A stretch of 60,829 bases of DNA, from the NCBI RefSeq assembly GCF_009811655.1, contig NZ_BGJX01000022.1, positions 1 through 60,829 of the forward strand, in the 5' to 3' direction. Positions 18,188 to 27,043 of this stretch are shown here, piece after piece. This DNA comes from Methylosinus sp. Ce-a6 (lineage in GTDB: Bacteria; Pseudomonadota; Alphaproteobacteria; Rhizobiales; Beijerinckiaceae). The notes beneath the pieces were generated by a model. That model made no database searches, was not told the DNA's origin, and was given only the letters and a program-made list of their open reading frames with translations. Position numbers and translations under genes: made by a program. Every line of letters starts with the position of its first letter. Position 1 is the stretch's first letter.

Positions 18188-18908
18188 GGCGAATCCTCCG
18201 ATCGATCGCTGCCCCGAAGATCGCCCATTCCTTCCCGAGGCGCAATCGATCGCCTTGTTTATATGTACAGTCTATATACGTTATTGACTAATGCGCCGGC
18301 GCGGCTTAATGCTGGAGTCCAAGGCAGTCGCAAGGGCGCGCATTCGCCTTTGAGGCGTTCGGCGCCGAGTCCGTGGGATATCCGATTTTCGTCGAGATCC
18401 GATCCTCGTCGAAATCCATGTGTCGCGGCGTCCGGTGTGCGAGAAGCAGAAGTGATTTTGAACGAGCTCGAGAGCGCCGCGAAATTCGACGGGCCTGGAA
18501 GTCGGCTCGACAGGATTCGAGAAGATCGCCGATCTTTTGGAAAAGACATTGTGATTTTTGCGTCATCGCGAGCTCGCCGGACGCGTCCCCCCATACGCGT
18601 TCCGGCGTTCCGGCGCGGCGAACCATGACGGTTCGCCGCGCTTTGTCTTTCTCCCGCTTCCGCAAATCGCGAGGGGCGGCGGCGCGCCGCGGCGGTCCGC
18701 GCGCCCATCGGGCGAGAAAGCCGCCGGGGAGAACAAGCGGCTCCGATGTTTTTTCAACGTTGACGTAAAACTGTCATATTGGCGCTTTCCTCATGACGCT
18801 CGTCAGGGCCTCGCCCGATCACTGACCGCGCGCGCCGTCCAGCGTTTGGCGCGGCGGCGTTTTTCGCTTATGTCCTTGCCCACCGAGGTTCGCCCGTCAG
18901 GAGATGCG
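18188..18908. other. 720-base region without a convincing gene
   Basis: Open frames here overlap one another on both strands with poor codon bias, and none has a ribosome site. Three things are visible: a very AT-rich block at 18251-18300 (promoter-like), a strong hairpin with T tail at 18613-18650 (listed separately), and TTGACG with a following AT-rich spacer near 18762, which may be the promoter of the phosphohexomutase gene. The part 18300-18610 could encode a small RNA or be decayed DNA. Confidence 0.45.
18613..18650 (+). terminator. Terminator-like hairpin without an upstream gene
   Basis: A perfect 12-bp stem (18613-18624 with 18630-18641) with a five-base loop is followed by TTTGTCTTT. 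It has the form of an intrinsic terminator on the plus strand, yet no plus-strand gene lies between it and the DUF4261 terminator 960 bases upstream. Confidence 0.6.
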
Positions 18909-20408
18909 ATGTTTCCGATCCCCGTTTCCGATCTCGCTCCGAACACCTACGCCTATGAGACGACGCCGCTCGTGAAGCCGACCGGCTTTCGCGAATATGA
19001 CGCGCGCTGGCTGTTCGAAAAGGAGCTCAACCTCATGGGGGTGCAGGCTCTGGGCCTCGGACTGGGCGCGCTGCTCCATGAGATGGGCGTGGCGCCGGAG
19101 CTCGTGACCGGACACGACTATCGCGCCTATTCCGCCTCCATCAAGCTCGCGCTCGTATCCGGCCTGATGGCGGCGGGCGTGCGCGTGCACGACATCGGCC
19201 TCGCGCTCTCGCCCATGGCCTATTTCGCGCAATTCGCTCTCGATGCGCCCGCCGTCGCCATGGTCACGGCCTCGCACAATGACAATGGCTGGACCGGCGT
19301 GAAGATGGGCGCGCAGCGGCCCGTCACTTTCGGGCCGGCGGAGATGACGCGGCTCAAGGAGATCGTGCTCTCCGGCGCCTTCCGTTTCGCCGAGGGCGGC
19401 TCCTATCGCTATGTCGAGAATTTCGCGGCGCGCTATCTCGACGATCTCGCCTCCGGCGTGAAGCTGTCCCGCAAGCTCAAAGTCGTCGCGGCCTGCGGAA
19501 ACGGCACCGCCGGAGCCTTCGCGCCGAAGCTGCTGGAGCGGATCGGCTGCGAGGTCGTGCCGCTCGACACGGAGCTCGACTATAATTTCCCGCATTACAA
19601 TCCGAACCCGGAAGATCTGCATATGCTCCACGCGATGGCCGACAAGGTGCGCGAGAGCGGGGCGGATGTCGGGCTCGGCTTCGACGGCGACGGCGACCGC
19701 TGCGGCGTCGTCGACAATAAGGGCGAGGAGATTTTCGCCGACAAGATCGGCGTGATGCTGGCGCGGGACCTCTCGAAGCTCCATCCGGGCGCGACCTTTG
19801 TCGTCGACGTGAAGTCGACGGGATTGTTCGCGACCGATCCCGAGCTTCTCTCGCGCGACGTGAAGGCCGATTATTGGAAGACCGGCCATTCCTACATCAA
19901 GCGCCGCGTGACCGAGCTCAAGGCGCTCGCGGGCTTCGAGAAGTCGGGGCATTTCTTCTTCAACGCGCCGGCCGGCCGCGGCTATGACGACGGCTTGGCG
20001 ACGGCGGTGCATGTGCTGCAGATGCTCGACCGCAATCCGGACAAGTCCATGTCCGATCTCTATGCGGCGCTGCCAAAGACCTGGGGCTCGCCCACAATGT
20101 CCCCGCATTGCGCCGACGAGACGAAATATGGCGTCGTCGACAAGGTCACCGCCCGTTTCCAGAAGATGGCCGCCGACGGCGCCTCCTTCACTGGGCAGAA
20201 GATCCGCGATCTCGTGACGGTGAACGGCGTGCGCGTGACGGTCGCGGACGGCACTTGGGGGCTGGTGCGCGCCTCCTCCAACAAGCCGGAGCTCGTCGTC
20301 GTCGTCGAGAGCCCGGTCTCGGAGGCGCGGATGCGCGAGATGTTCCACGCCGTGGACGCGGTGCTGCGCGAAAATCCCGAGGTCGGCGCCTATAATCAGA
20401 CGATCTGA
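18909..20408 (+). CDS. Phosphomannomutase/phosphoglucomutase (alpha-D-phosphohexomutase)
   Basis: The 499-residue cytosolic enzyme interconverts hexose 6- and 1-phosphates for sugar nucleotide synthesis. It has the family marks: the phosphoserine loop VTASHNDNGWTG (S122), the Mg loop DGDGDR (259-264), the sugar-binding GFEKSGHFFF segment and the phosphate-binding tail with VRASSNKPELVV. Length is slightly above the usual 450-470. The ATG at 18909 has AGGAGA five bases upstream; the longer open frame upstream lacks family similarity. It may supply precursors for surface glycans; no partner gene is adjacent. Confidence 0.92.
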   Translation: MFPIPVSDLAPNTYAYETTPLVKPTGFREYDARWLFEKELNLMGVQALGLGLGALLHEMGVAPELVTGHDYRAYSASIKLALVSGLMAAGVRVHDIGLALSPMAYFAQFALDAPAVAMVTASHNDNGWTGVKMGAQRPVTFGPAEMTRLKEIVLSGAFRFAEGGSYRYVENFAARYLDDLASGVKLSRKLKVVAACGNGTAGAFAPKLLERIGCEVVPLDTELDYNFPHYNPNPEDLHMLHAMADKVRESGADVGLGFDGDGDRCGVVDNKGEEIFADKIGVMLARDLSKLHPGATFVVDVKSTGLFATDPELLSRDVKADYWKTGHSYIKRRVTELKALAGFEKSGHFFFNAPAGRGYDDGLATAVHVLQMLDRNPDKSMSDLYAALPKTWGSPTMSPHCADETKYGVVDKVTARFQKMAADGASFTGQKIRDLVTVNGVRVTVADGTWGLVRASSNKPELVVVVESPVSEARMREMFHAVDAVLRENPEVGAYNQTI

Positions 20409-20416
20409 ACGCTCTC

Positions 20417-20510
20417 GAGTCTTTCCATGTTTCATCGAAACACGGAAAGACTCTCGGTTTTAACGCGTTTCCGACGCCGAACCGGCGTCCACTTCGGCGG
20501 GAAACGCTCT
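20417..20510. repeat. Dispersed repeat, parts A and B
   Basis: Part A (20417-20453) is a near-perfect palindrome built on GAGTCTTTCC...GGAAAGACTC with one mismatch. Part B (20465-20510) runs GCGTTTCC...GGAAACGC with an inner GACGCC/GGCGTC hairpin. Part A is followed by CGGTTTT. It lies between the convergent phosphohexomutase and tadE genes and probably ends transcription from both sides; its last base is shared with the tadE stop codon. Confidence 0.85.
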
Positions 20511-21259
20511 CAAGGCGAAGCCGAGCAGTTGGTTCCGCTCGTCATGTAATATTGAATATGGTTAGGGATGTAAGTGTTGCGCACCGGCGAATAGCTGGTG
20601 CGCGACATGGTCGGCGCCGCCGTCTTCAGCCAGGTGACGACGCGGCTGAAAGAGGGCTGATAGGCGTAGACCACATCGGCGACGATGATCGATCCTATGG
20701 TCGGCGTCACGCTCGTCGTCGTGTCGCCGCTGGAGCTGGCCGTCGTCACCGCCTTGGCGCTCGTAAAGCTCGTCGGCATGGAATTGGGGTCGACCGGCGG
20801 GACGTCGGCGGCGTTGAGCTTGGCGACGCCGTTGATCGTGCAGGGCCGCAGCGCGCCGGAGTTCTTGGCGATGGTCCAATTCACGCTCGCCTTGTAGCCG
20901 CTCGCCTGCGTCGAGTCGGCGGAGATCGTGACCTCCGAGATCGTCATTTTGAGATTCGTCGTCGGCAGGGGCGACATCAGCGGCGCCGCGGCGGAGAAGA
21001 TCGCCTGGATCGTCGTCTCGTCCATGCCCGCCTGGCCGGAATTGGAGCCGCCCTTCAATTGCTGCGCGGCGAGATCGGAGAGGCTGTGCGCGACGAGCTC
21101 GACCTTCTGGCTCGCGCGCTGTCCGAGCGCCAGCTCCGCCAGGCCAAGATAGAGAACGAGAACGAGCGGCAGCATCAGCGCGAATTCGACCGCCGCGAAA
21201 GCTTCTTTCGCGGCGAGCATCGCGCGCGCGCCGCCGCGCCGGGCGAGGGGAGCGCTCAT
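20510..21259 (-). CDS. TadE/TadG-like pilus minor subunit
   Basis: The 249-residue protein has the TadE-type N terminus: a short basic leader, then FAAVEFALMLPLVLVLYLGLAELALG with the Glu conserved in pseudopilin-like proteins. The long periplasmic part is rich in Ser and Thr. Such proteins are processed by the prepilin peptidase and help assemble Flp pili. The start at 21259 overlaps by four bases the stop of the similar upstream gene, so the two are translationally coupled. Most of the pilus locus lies on the opposite strand to the right. Confidence 0.8.
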   Translation of the reverse strand: MSAPLARRGGARAMLAAKEAFAAVEFALMLPLVLVLYLGLAELALGQRASQKVELVAHSLSDLAAQQLKGGSNSGQAGMDETTIQAIFSAAAPLMSPLPTTNLKMTISEVTISADSTQASGYKASVNWTIAKNSGALRPCTINGVAKLNAADVPPVDPNSMPTSFTSAKAVTTASSSGDTTTSVTPTIGSIIVADVVYAYQPSFSRVVTWLKTAAPTMSRTSYSPVRNTYIPNHIQYYMTSGTNCSASP

Positions 21260-21882
21260 GTCGGCTCGACGCGAAAGGCCGCGACGCCCAAGAGCAGATG
21301 CGTCCAGGCATTGCCGTAAGTGACTTGTCCGCTCGTCGTCTTGCCGAGCGTCAACCCTTTCAATATTCCCCCGGTGAGGACGGCCGTCACGGCCGGCAAG
21401 GGATAGACGATGCGCACCACCGCGACATGTCCGGCGGCGGGCACGGTGATCGTCGCGCTCGACGAAGGGGGATTGAGATAGAAGCTGTTCGACGTCGACG
21501 CGCTCGACCAGCTCGTCCCGTCGCCGACGTCGGCTATGTCGACGAGAAGCTTCGAGCAATCGAAGGATTTGCCGAGCGTGCCAGGGGCGACAGCGCCCGT
21601 CGCCTGCCAAGTGCAGACATATTTGTCGACGAAATTCTGATAAGTCATGCTGCCGAGGCTGCGCGTCAGCGCGGCGCGGCTCGCATGCAGCGTGGCGACC
21701 TGCAGCTGCTGGCTCTTGAAATAGACGATGCCGGTCTCGAAAATCGCTCCGATCAATCCGAGCGTCGGCACGAGCACCATCGCGAATTCGACGGCGAGCG
21801 TCGCACTGCGATCACGCCCGAAGCGAAGCAGGCTCGCTGCCGGGCGGCATGTCATTCGTGAGGAACTCTCTGATCCGATCAT
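21256..21882 (-). CDS. TadE-like pilus protein
   Basis: The roughly 208-residue protein again has a TadE-type N terminus (RSATLAVEFAMVLVPTLGLIGAIFETGIVYF) with the conserved Glu, followed by a 150-residue periplasmic domain with two Cys (in YVCTW and FDCSK). ATGs at 21882 and 21855 are both possible; neither has a strong ribosome site. It forms a two-gene unit with the TadE gene at 20510-21259 on the minus strand, upstream of which lies a dispersed repeat. Confidence 0.72.
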   Translation of the reverse strand: MIGSESSSRMTCRPAASLLRFGRDRSATLAVEFAMVLVPTLGLIGAIFETGIVYFKSQQLQVATLHASRAALTRSLGSMTYQNFVDKYVCTWQATGAVAPGTLGKSFDCSKLLVDIADVGDGTSWSSASTSNSFYLNPPSSSATITVPAAGHVAVVRIVYPLPAVTAVLTGGILKGLTLGKTTSGQVTYGNAWTHLLLGVAAFRVEPT

Positions 21883-21939
21883 GTCTCGAACCCGCGGCAG
21901 GAGCGCTTTCGCCCTGAGAAATCCCCCGCACGATTTGCC

Positions 21940-22036
21940 AGAGCGTTTCCAGCCGAAGTGGATGCCGGTTCGGCGTCGGAAACGCATCAAAGCCTAGAGT
22001 CTTTCCGTGTTTCAATGAAACACGGAAAGACTCTAG
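21940..22036. repeat. Dispersed repeat, parts B and A
   Basis: Part B occupies 21940-21985 and part A 21994-22036. Part A is a perfect 43-bp palindrome: 21-base arms around a single central base, built on CTAGAGTCTTTCCGTGTTTC. The order B-A is the reverse complement of the copies at 20.4 and 28.3 kb. It lies between the pilus N-domain gene (ending 22051) and the TadE-like gene (starting near 21882), both on the minus strand. Confidence 0.87.
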
Positions 22037-22050
22037 AGTTCCGCGCCCGG

Positions 22051-22521
22051 TCAGCGCCTCGTCGGCGCCGACGAACCCTCATGCTGTTTGACCGCCTCGA
22101 GAACGCGCGCCATATAGTCCTTGTCGTCGGCGAGATCGACGGCCGGAGCGCAGTCAGGAGCGCAGGAATAAGACTCTCGCCGCGCGCCGCGCAGCACAAC
22201 CAGCTTGTCCATGGGCTGGGTGACGGTGATGATCTCTTCGCCGACCTCGTTTCCGGTGGGGTCGAGCAGAATGAGATTGGTGGATCCGAAGCTCTTTCCC
22301 GTGACGACCATCAGGCGATTGGTCTTCAGCATCGTCACATCGGCGATGAGTGGATTGCCGACGATCAGCGTCTGCGCTCCGTCCGGCATGCGCACGACGC
22401 GCGCGTGGTCGATGTCGACGAACACGCTGCGCTTCTCGCTATCGCGCGCCGCCGCGACATCGGCCATGGCGATCGCGCCGATGAATACCGTCGAACAGGC
22501 AAGAAAACGCGTCGAACGCAT
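22051..22521 (-). CDS. Stand-alone secretin N-domain-like protein of the tad locus
   Basis: The 156-residue secreted protein has a signal peptide (about 1-26) and then a domain like the N-terminal pilus-assembly domain of CpaC/RcpA secretins (VFVDIDHARVVRMPDGAQTLIVGNPLIADVTML, then MVVTGKSFGSTNLILLDPTG), but no BON or secretin part follows. The C-terminal 40 residues hold two close Cys (YSCAPDCAP). The start at 22521 has an AGAGGTG site. It is divergent from the flp genes, so it is likely expressed with the locus. Such short proteins occur in several Rhizobiales tad clusters, perhaps as an accessory to the outer-membrane channel. Confidence 0.75.
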   Translation of the reverse strand: MRSTRFLACSTVFIGAIAMADVAAARDSEKRSVFVDIDHARVVRMPDGAQTLIVGNPLIADVTMLKTNRLMVVTGKSFGSTNLILLDPTGNEVGEEIITVTQPMDKLVVLRGARRESYSCAPDCAPAVDLADDKDYMARVLEAVKQHEGSSAPTRR

Positions 22522-22754
22522 CACGCACCTCTGCACAATCCTCGACTTTACGAGGCTTCGGCGCCGAGAAAACCACGCAATAGTGAATCAATGCTGAAAG
22601 TTCGGCAAATTGTCGTCCAACTGAGCGGTTTATGCCGGTCGGTGTCGCGATTAACGCGTTTGCAAGAAGTTCTACGTAGGGTGCGACCCGGTCCCGCGAA
22701 CGAGCTCTGCGAGCCAACCGCCGGGGCGCAGTCAGTAGAGCGAGGAGCACGAGT

Positions 22755-22919
22755 ATGAAGAGCTTGATTTCGCGGTTCGTAAAGGACGAGTCCGGCGCGA
22801 CCGCCATCGAATATGGCCTGATCGGCGCGCTGATCTCGGTCATCATCATCACCGCCGTGAAGCTCGTCGGCAGCAACCTGTCCCAGACCTTCAACAAGAT
22901 CGCTCAGAATCTCAGCTGA
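22755..22919 (+). CDS. Flp/Fap-type major pilin, copy 1
   Basis: This 54-residue prepilin has a 13-residue leader (ending KDESG) and the class IVb pilin core ATAIEYGLIGALISVIIIT. The prepilin peptidase cuts after the Gly. The protein forms the thin adhesive Flp pilus built by the tad genes. It begins with ATG after GAGG in CGAGGAGCACGAGT. It is divergent from the N-domain gene and 137 bases before a nearly identical second copy. Confidence 0.93.
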   Translation: MKSLISRFVKDESGATAIEYGLIGALISVIIITAVKLVGSNLSQTFNKIAQNLS

Positions 22920-23056
22920 GCGCGGGACAGGCGCGTCTCGCCGCTGGCGTGTCGAGACGTGCGCCCTTGCTCGATCTCCGTCGAAGGCCGGCTCGTGATA
23001 GAGGGTCGGCCGGCTCGGTTTGTCCGCGCTCACGACGTCAAAATCAGGAGAGCATG

Positions 23057-23221
23057 ATGAAAATGTCGTTCTCGAAGTTTCTCGACAATGAATCCGGCGC
23101 GACCGCCATCGAATATGGCCTGATCGGCGCGCTGATCTCGGTCATCATCATCACCGCCGTGAAGCTCGTCGGCAGCAATCTGTCTCAGACCTTCGACAAG
23201 ATCGCCCAGAATCTGAGCTGA
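23057..23221 (+). CDS. Flp/Fap-type major pilin, copy 2
   Basis: This 54-residue prepilin has the same core as copy 1; mature parts differ at a single residue (Asp for Asn in SQTFDKIAQNLS), while the leaders differ (MKMSFSKFLDNESG). AGGAG at 23046-23050 is best spaced for the ATG at 23057; an ATG at 23054 adds one Met. The nucleotide sequence of the core is almost unchanged over about 130 bases, pointing to recent duplication or gene conversion. Confidence 0.92.
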   Translation: MKMSFSKFLDNESGATAIEYGLIGALISVIIITAVKLVGSNLSQTFDKIAQNLS

Positions 23222-23343
23222 GCCGTCGCGAACCGCGCGCGCGTCGGCTCCTCGCCGCGCCGCGCGTCGATCGATCGAGAAATACGAATCGGAGAGCGCC
23301 TCGCCGCGAGCGCGATGGGCGCGGCGACAGGGACGAGCAGCGC

Positions 23344-23850
23344 ATGATCACGGCCGCCGCCGCGTTGATCCTCTTTCCGGCGCTGATGGCGTTTTCGGCT
23401 TTCGCCGATCTCCTCACCATGACGATTCCGAATCGCGTGTCGCTGGCGCTCATCGGCCTGTTCGCCGTTTTTGCAGCGAGCGTCGGCATGCCGCTCGAGA
23501 GCGTCATGTGGCATATCGCCTGCGGGGCCGCCGTCCTCGTGGCGACCTTTCTGATGTTCAATCGCGGTTGGATGGGCGGCGGGGACGCCAAGCTCGCTTC
23601 CGCCACGGCGCTTTGGCTCGGCTTCGACCAGCTCGCCGATTATGCGCTCGTCGCCTCGCTCGTCGGCGGCGTGCTGACGCTCGTCATTCTCGCGCTGCGC
23701 CATTACGAGCCGCGCTTTGTTTCTCGATCGCCCCGCTTCGCTCATCTGTGCGACGGGACCGAGGGCGTGCCCTACGGAATTGCGTTGGCGATCGCCGGGA
23801 TCGTCGCCTACCCGAATTCGCAGATCTGGGCTCTGCTCACGGCGGCCTGA
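23344..23850 (+). CDS. cpaA: CpaA/TadV prepilin peptidase
   Basis: The 168-residue polytopic protein is an A24-family aspartic peptidase of the short tad type. Both catalytic Asp residues are visible: D22 in FADLLTMTIPNR and D81 in the GGGDAKL motif. It removes the leader of the Flp pilins and TadE-like proteins in the inner membrane. It follows the flp genes and precedes cpaB, as in Caulobacter. Confidence 0.92.
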   Translation: MITAAAALILFPALMAFSAFADLLTMTIPNRVSLALIGLFAVFAASVGMPLESVMWHIACGAAVLVATFLMFNRGWMGGGDAKLASATALWLGFDQLADYALVASLVGGVLTLVILALRHYEPRFVSRSPRFAHLCDGTEGVPYGIALAIAGIVAYPNSQIWALLTAA

Positions 23851-23981
23851 TCCGCGACGAGCGGGCGCTCCGAGGACGCGAGAAAGAGCCGATCTCTTAC
23901 CGGCGATTAACTATAATTTGACGTTTTTCAACTTTCATTCGGATCGCTCCGCTCCAGCTGGAGCGATCGGATTGGAAGCAA

Positions 23982-24767
23982 ATGAACAAGGCGCAGATCG
24001 TGGTTCTCGGCGTCGCCGTCGTGGCGGGGGGCGGCGCCTTCGTGATGATGAACGGATCGCCGCCCGAGGCGCCCGCGATCGTTCAGATGATTCCCACTCA
24101 GCCGCAGACGGACCAGGTCCTCGTCGCGGCGCGCGATCTCTCCTATGGCGCGGCGCTCGCAGAGCCGGACACGAATTGGATCGACTGGCCGATCGGAGCC
24201 GTGCCGCAGGGCGTGCTGCGCAAGAGCGAGGCCCCGAACGCCAAGGAGGATATTCGCGGCTCCTATGTTCGAATTCCGATCTCGAACGGCGAGCCGGTGC
24301 GGCGCGAGCGCCTGGTGAAGGGGCCGATCGCGGGGTTGATGTCGACTTTGCTCCCCGCCGGCCACCGCGCCGTGGCCATCGATATTTCGCCCAACACGAC
24401 GGCGGGCGGCTTCATTCTCCCCAACGATCATGTGGATGTGATGCGCACCTTCAACGATGCGGATCGCGGCCGAGAAGGCGCGGCCGATATCGCGTCCGAG
24501 GTCATTTTGACCAATGTGCGCGTGCTGGCGATCGGTCCGATCGTCGAGACGAAGAACGGCGAATCCGTCGTCACCGGCGCGACGGCGACGCTCGATCTCG
24601 AGCCACGCCAGGCCGAGCTCGTCATTCTCGCGCAGCGCACCGGGCAATTGGCGCTCATGCTGCGCTCCATGGCCGACGCGCATGAAAACGATCGGCATTC
24701 GGCCGCCGCGGACGATTCTCTGACGGTCGTTCGATTCGGCGTTCCATCAACCATGCGCGCGCGCTGA
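23982..24767 (+). CDS. cpaB: CpaB/RcpC pilus assembly protein
   Basis: The 261-residue protein has an N-terminal signal or anchor helix (about 3-20), an SAF-type domain (about 45-110, VLVAARDLSYGAALAEPD) and an RcpC domain (about 125-240, HRAVAIDISPNTTAGGFILPNDHVDV). CpaB is thought to act in the periplasm at the secretin and to help gate or place it. GGAAG precedes the ATG. The stop lies four bases before an ATG of the cpaC frame. Confidence 0.9.
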   Translation: MNKAQIVVLGVAVVAGGGAFVMMNGSPPEAPAIVQMIPTQPQTDQVLVAARDLSYGAALAEPDTNWIDWPIGAVPQGVLRKSEAPNAKEDIRGSYVRIPISNGEPVRRERLVKGPIAGLMSTLLPAGHRAVAIDISPNTTAGGFILPNDHVDVMRTFNDADRGREGAADIASEVILTNVRVLAIGPIVETKNGESVVTGATATLDLEPRQAELVILAQRTGQLALMLRSMADAHENDRHSAAADDSLTVVRFGVPSTMRAR

Positions 24768-24798
24768 GGCGATGCGGCTCACCGAAGGACGGCGCCCT

Positions 24799-26295
24799 AT
24801 GGCGAAAAGCGAACGAGAAGCGACGGACGTGAGCGGTTCCGCGCGTCGTCTGTCCCGAGCGGCGGCTCTCGCGGTTCTCGCGCTCGCGGGCGTGGCGCTT
24901 GGGGCGGGTCCCGCCGTCGGTCAGGAGAAATGGGGCCAGGACAAGTGGGGAATTGAGTCGAGCTCGGACTCTCTGCTGTCGCGTCGCATCGCGATGGGCG
25001 TCGGCAAGTCGATCATCGTCGATCTGCCGGCCGAGGCGGCGGAGATCGTCATCGGCAATCCGAAGGTCGCCAACGCCGTCGCGCGTTCGGCGCGCAAGCT
25101 CTACATCATGGGCGCGGAAACCGGCCAGACGACGATTTTCGCGCTGGATCGCTCCGGGCGGCAGATCGCCAATCTCGAAATCAGCATCGGGCGCGACGTC
25201 GGCGAGCTCGGCCCGCTGCTGCGCGTAGCGCTTCCGAAATCGAACATCACCGCGCGAACGGTCAATGACACGATCATCCTGACCGGCACGGTCGAATCCG
25301 CCGCCGAGGCGCAGCGCGCGGTCGACATCGCCAAAGGCTTCGCCGCGCGATCGGCCTCCGCCCAGGGCAATGGCGCGGGCGGCGACGGCCTCGTCGTCAA
25401 TGCGCTCACCATCAACACGCAGGATCAGGTGATGCTGAAGGTCACCGTCGCCGAAGTGCAGCGACGCGTGGTCAAGCAGCTCGGCGTCTCCGCCAAGAGC
25501 GGGGGCGAGACGATATTGACGGGCGGCTGGGGCAAGCTCGTGCAGGAGAACCCCTTCGCCGTCAATTCGGCGCTGACCGCGAGCGCCTTGAGCCTCAGTG
25601 GGCCGAACAGCACGACCGCGACGCTGCGGGCTTACGAGCGCTATGGCGTCTCGCGCATTCTCGCGGAGCCGACCGTCACGGCGGTTTCTGGCGAGGCGGC
25701 CAAATTCACGGTCGGCGGCGAAGTCGCCGTGCCCGGAAACGGCAATTGCATCAGCGGCTCGATTCTCTGCACCGTCGGCATCGTGTTCAAGCAATATGGC
25801 GTGTCGCTGAACTTCACGCCCGTGGTGCTCGCGGAAGGCCGCATCCTGCTGCATCTCGCCACCGAGGTGACGGAGGTCGACTATCAAGGCGCGCAGACCT
25901 ACAATGGCGTGACCGTTCCAGGCTTCAAGACACGCAAGAACGAGACGAGCGTCGAGCTTCCGTCCGGCGGATCCATCGCGACGGCCGGGCTCTTGCAGCA
26001 GAAGTCGGACCAGGCGATCAATGGGCTGCCGGGCCTCATCAATCTTCCGGTGCTCGGCGCATTGTTTCGCTCGCGCGACTATCTGCGCAACGAGACCGAG
26101 CTGCTCATCGTCGTCACGCCCTACATCGCGCGATCGGTTCAGGCGCGCGACGTGGCGCGGCCGGACGATGGTTTCGCCGATGCGAGCGATCCGCAAGGCT
26201 GGCTGCTCGGGCGCGTCAACCGGCTCTACGCCAATCCGCATAATCCGCAAGCGGCTCCGCGCCTGAAGGGCCGCGTCGGATTCATTCAGGACTGA
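24799..26295 (+). CDS. cpaC: CpaC/RcpA outer-membrane secretin
   Basis: The roughly 498-residue protein has a signal peptide (ending near AVGQ), an N-terminal pilus-assembly domain (MGVGKSIIVDLPAEAAEIVIGNPKVANAV), a BON-like domain (about 150-200, TVNDTIILTGTVESAAEAQRAV) and a secretin domain (about 240-460) with EPTVTAVSGEAAKFTVGGEV and LPVLGALFRSRDY. It forms the channel through which the Flp pilus leaves the cell. Two starts are possible: ATG 24799 with AAGGA nine bases upstream, or ATG 24772 close to the cpaB stop. Confidence 0.92.
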   Translation: MAKSEREATDVSGSARRLSRAAALAVLALAGVALGAGPAVGQEKWGQDKWGIESSSDSLLSRRIAMGVGKSIIVDLPAEAAEIVIGNPKVANAVARSARKLYIMGAETGQTTIFALDRSGRQIANLEISIGRDVGELGPLLRVALPKSNITARTVNDTIILTGTVESAAEAQRAVDIAKGFAARSASAQGNGAGGDGLVVNALTINTQDQVMLKVTVAEVQRRVVKQLGVSAKSGGETILTGGWGKLVQENPFAVNSALTASALSLSGPNSTTATLRAYERYGVSRILAEPTVTAVSGEAAKFTVGGEVAVPGNGNCISGSILCTVGIVFKQYGVSLNFTPVVLAEGRILLHLATEVTEVDYQGAQTYNGVTVPGFKTRKNETSVELPSGGSIATAGLLQQKSDQAINGLPGLINLPVLGALFRSRDYLRNETELLIVVTPYIARSVQARDVARPDDGFADASDPQGWLLGRVNRLYANPHNPQAAPRLKGRVGFIQD

Positions 26296-26317
26296 GCGAG
26301 TGCGAGGAGCGGTCAAC

Positions 26318-27043
26318 ATGTCCATTCGACTGACAAGCGCAAAATTTCACGTCCTGGGCGCGAGGCTCGCTTGTCTCGCCGTGATTGCGCCGCTCGCCGG
26401 CTGCGGCGTGAACAGGACCCTGCCGCCGCGCGCGGTCGCGTCGGACTATCGCGACCGTCATCCGGTCGTGCTCGCCGACGCCACGAACTCGATCGACGTG
26501 TTTCCCTCGCAGCATCTCGACTATGCGACGACCGGCCGCATTCGCGATTTCGTGACGCGCTATCGCCGTTTTGGCCATGGCCAGATCACGCTGCTCGCGC
26601 CGGTCGGCGCGAAAGACCAGCACGCCGTGCGCGGCGGCGTCGATGCGGTGAAGCATCTTCTCGAGGAGAGCGGCGTCGCCGCCTCCGTCTTCGTCGGAAC
26701 CTATCCGGTGAGTGATCCCAATCTGGCTGCGCCGGTGCGGCTGTCGTTTCAGGGCGTGCGCGCGAAAGTGGCGGGGCGCTGCGGCGAATGGCCGGCGGAT
26801 CTCGCTTCCGCGAGCTCGCTCGAGGGCTGGGACAATACGACCTATTGGAATTTCGGCTGCGCGAGCCAGACCACATTCGCAGCGCAGATCGACGATCCTC
26901 GCGATCTCGTCGCGCCGCGCGGCGAGTCGCCGGCCGACATCGAGTCGCGCATGCGCGCGATCGGCAATGTGCGCAAAGGTGCCGATCCCGCGACGCAATG
27001 GAATGTGAAGGGATCGAATATCAGCGCGGTTGGAGGCGGTTGA
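26318..27043 (+). CDS. cpaD: CpaD lipoprotein of the tad pilus
   Basis: The 241-residue protein has a lipoprotein signal with lipobox IAPLAGC and then the CpaD domain, which includes a segment like OmpA-type ends (RIRDFVTRYRRFGHGQITLLAPVG) and the conserved FGCASQTTFAAQIDDPRDLVAPR. CpaD is an outer-membrane-linked partner of the secretin. The start at 26318 has GAGGAG nine bases upstream. Its stop overlaps the cpaE start by one base (TGATG). Confidence 0.9.
   Translation: MSIRLTSAKFHVLGARLACLAVIAPLAGCGVNRTLPPRAVASDYRDRHPVVLADATNSIDVFPSQHLDYATTGRIRDFVTRYRRFGHGQITLLAPVGAKDQHAVRGGVDAVKHLLEESGVAASVFVGTYPVSDPNLAAPVRLSFQGVRAKVAGRCGEWPADLASASSLEGWDNTTYWNFGCASQTTFAAQIDDPRDLVAPRGESPADIESRMRAIGNVRKGADPATQWNVKGSNISAVGGG

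Noticed and set aside
18306..18665. A 119-codon minus-strand frame in the long gap
   Set aside because: No ribosome site, strongly basic composition and overlapping frames on the other strand; it spans the terminator-like hairpin.
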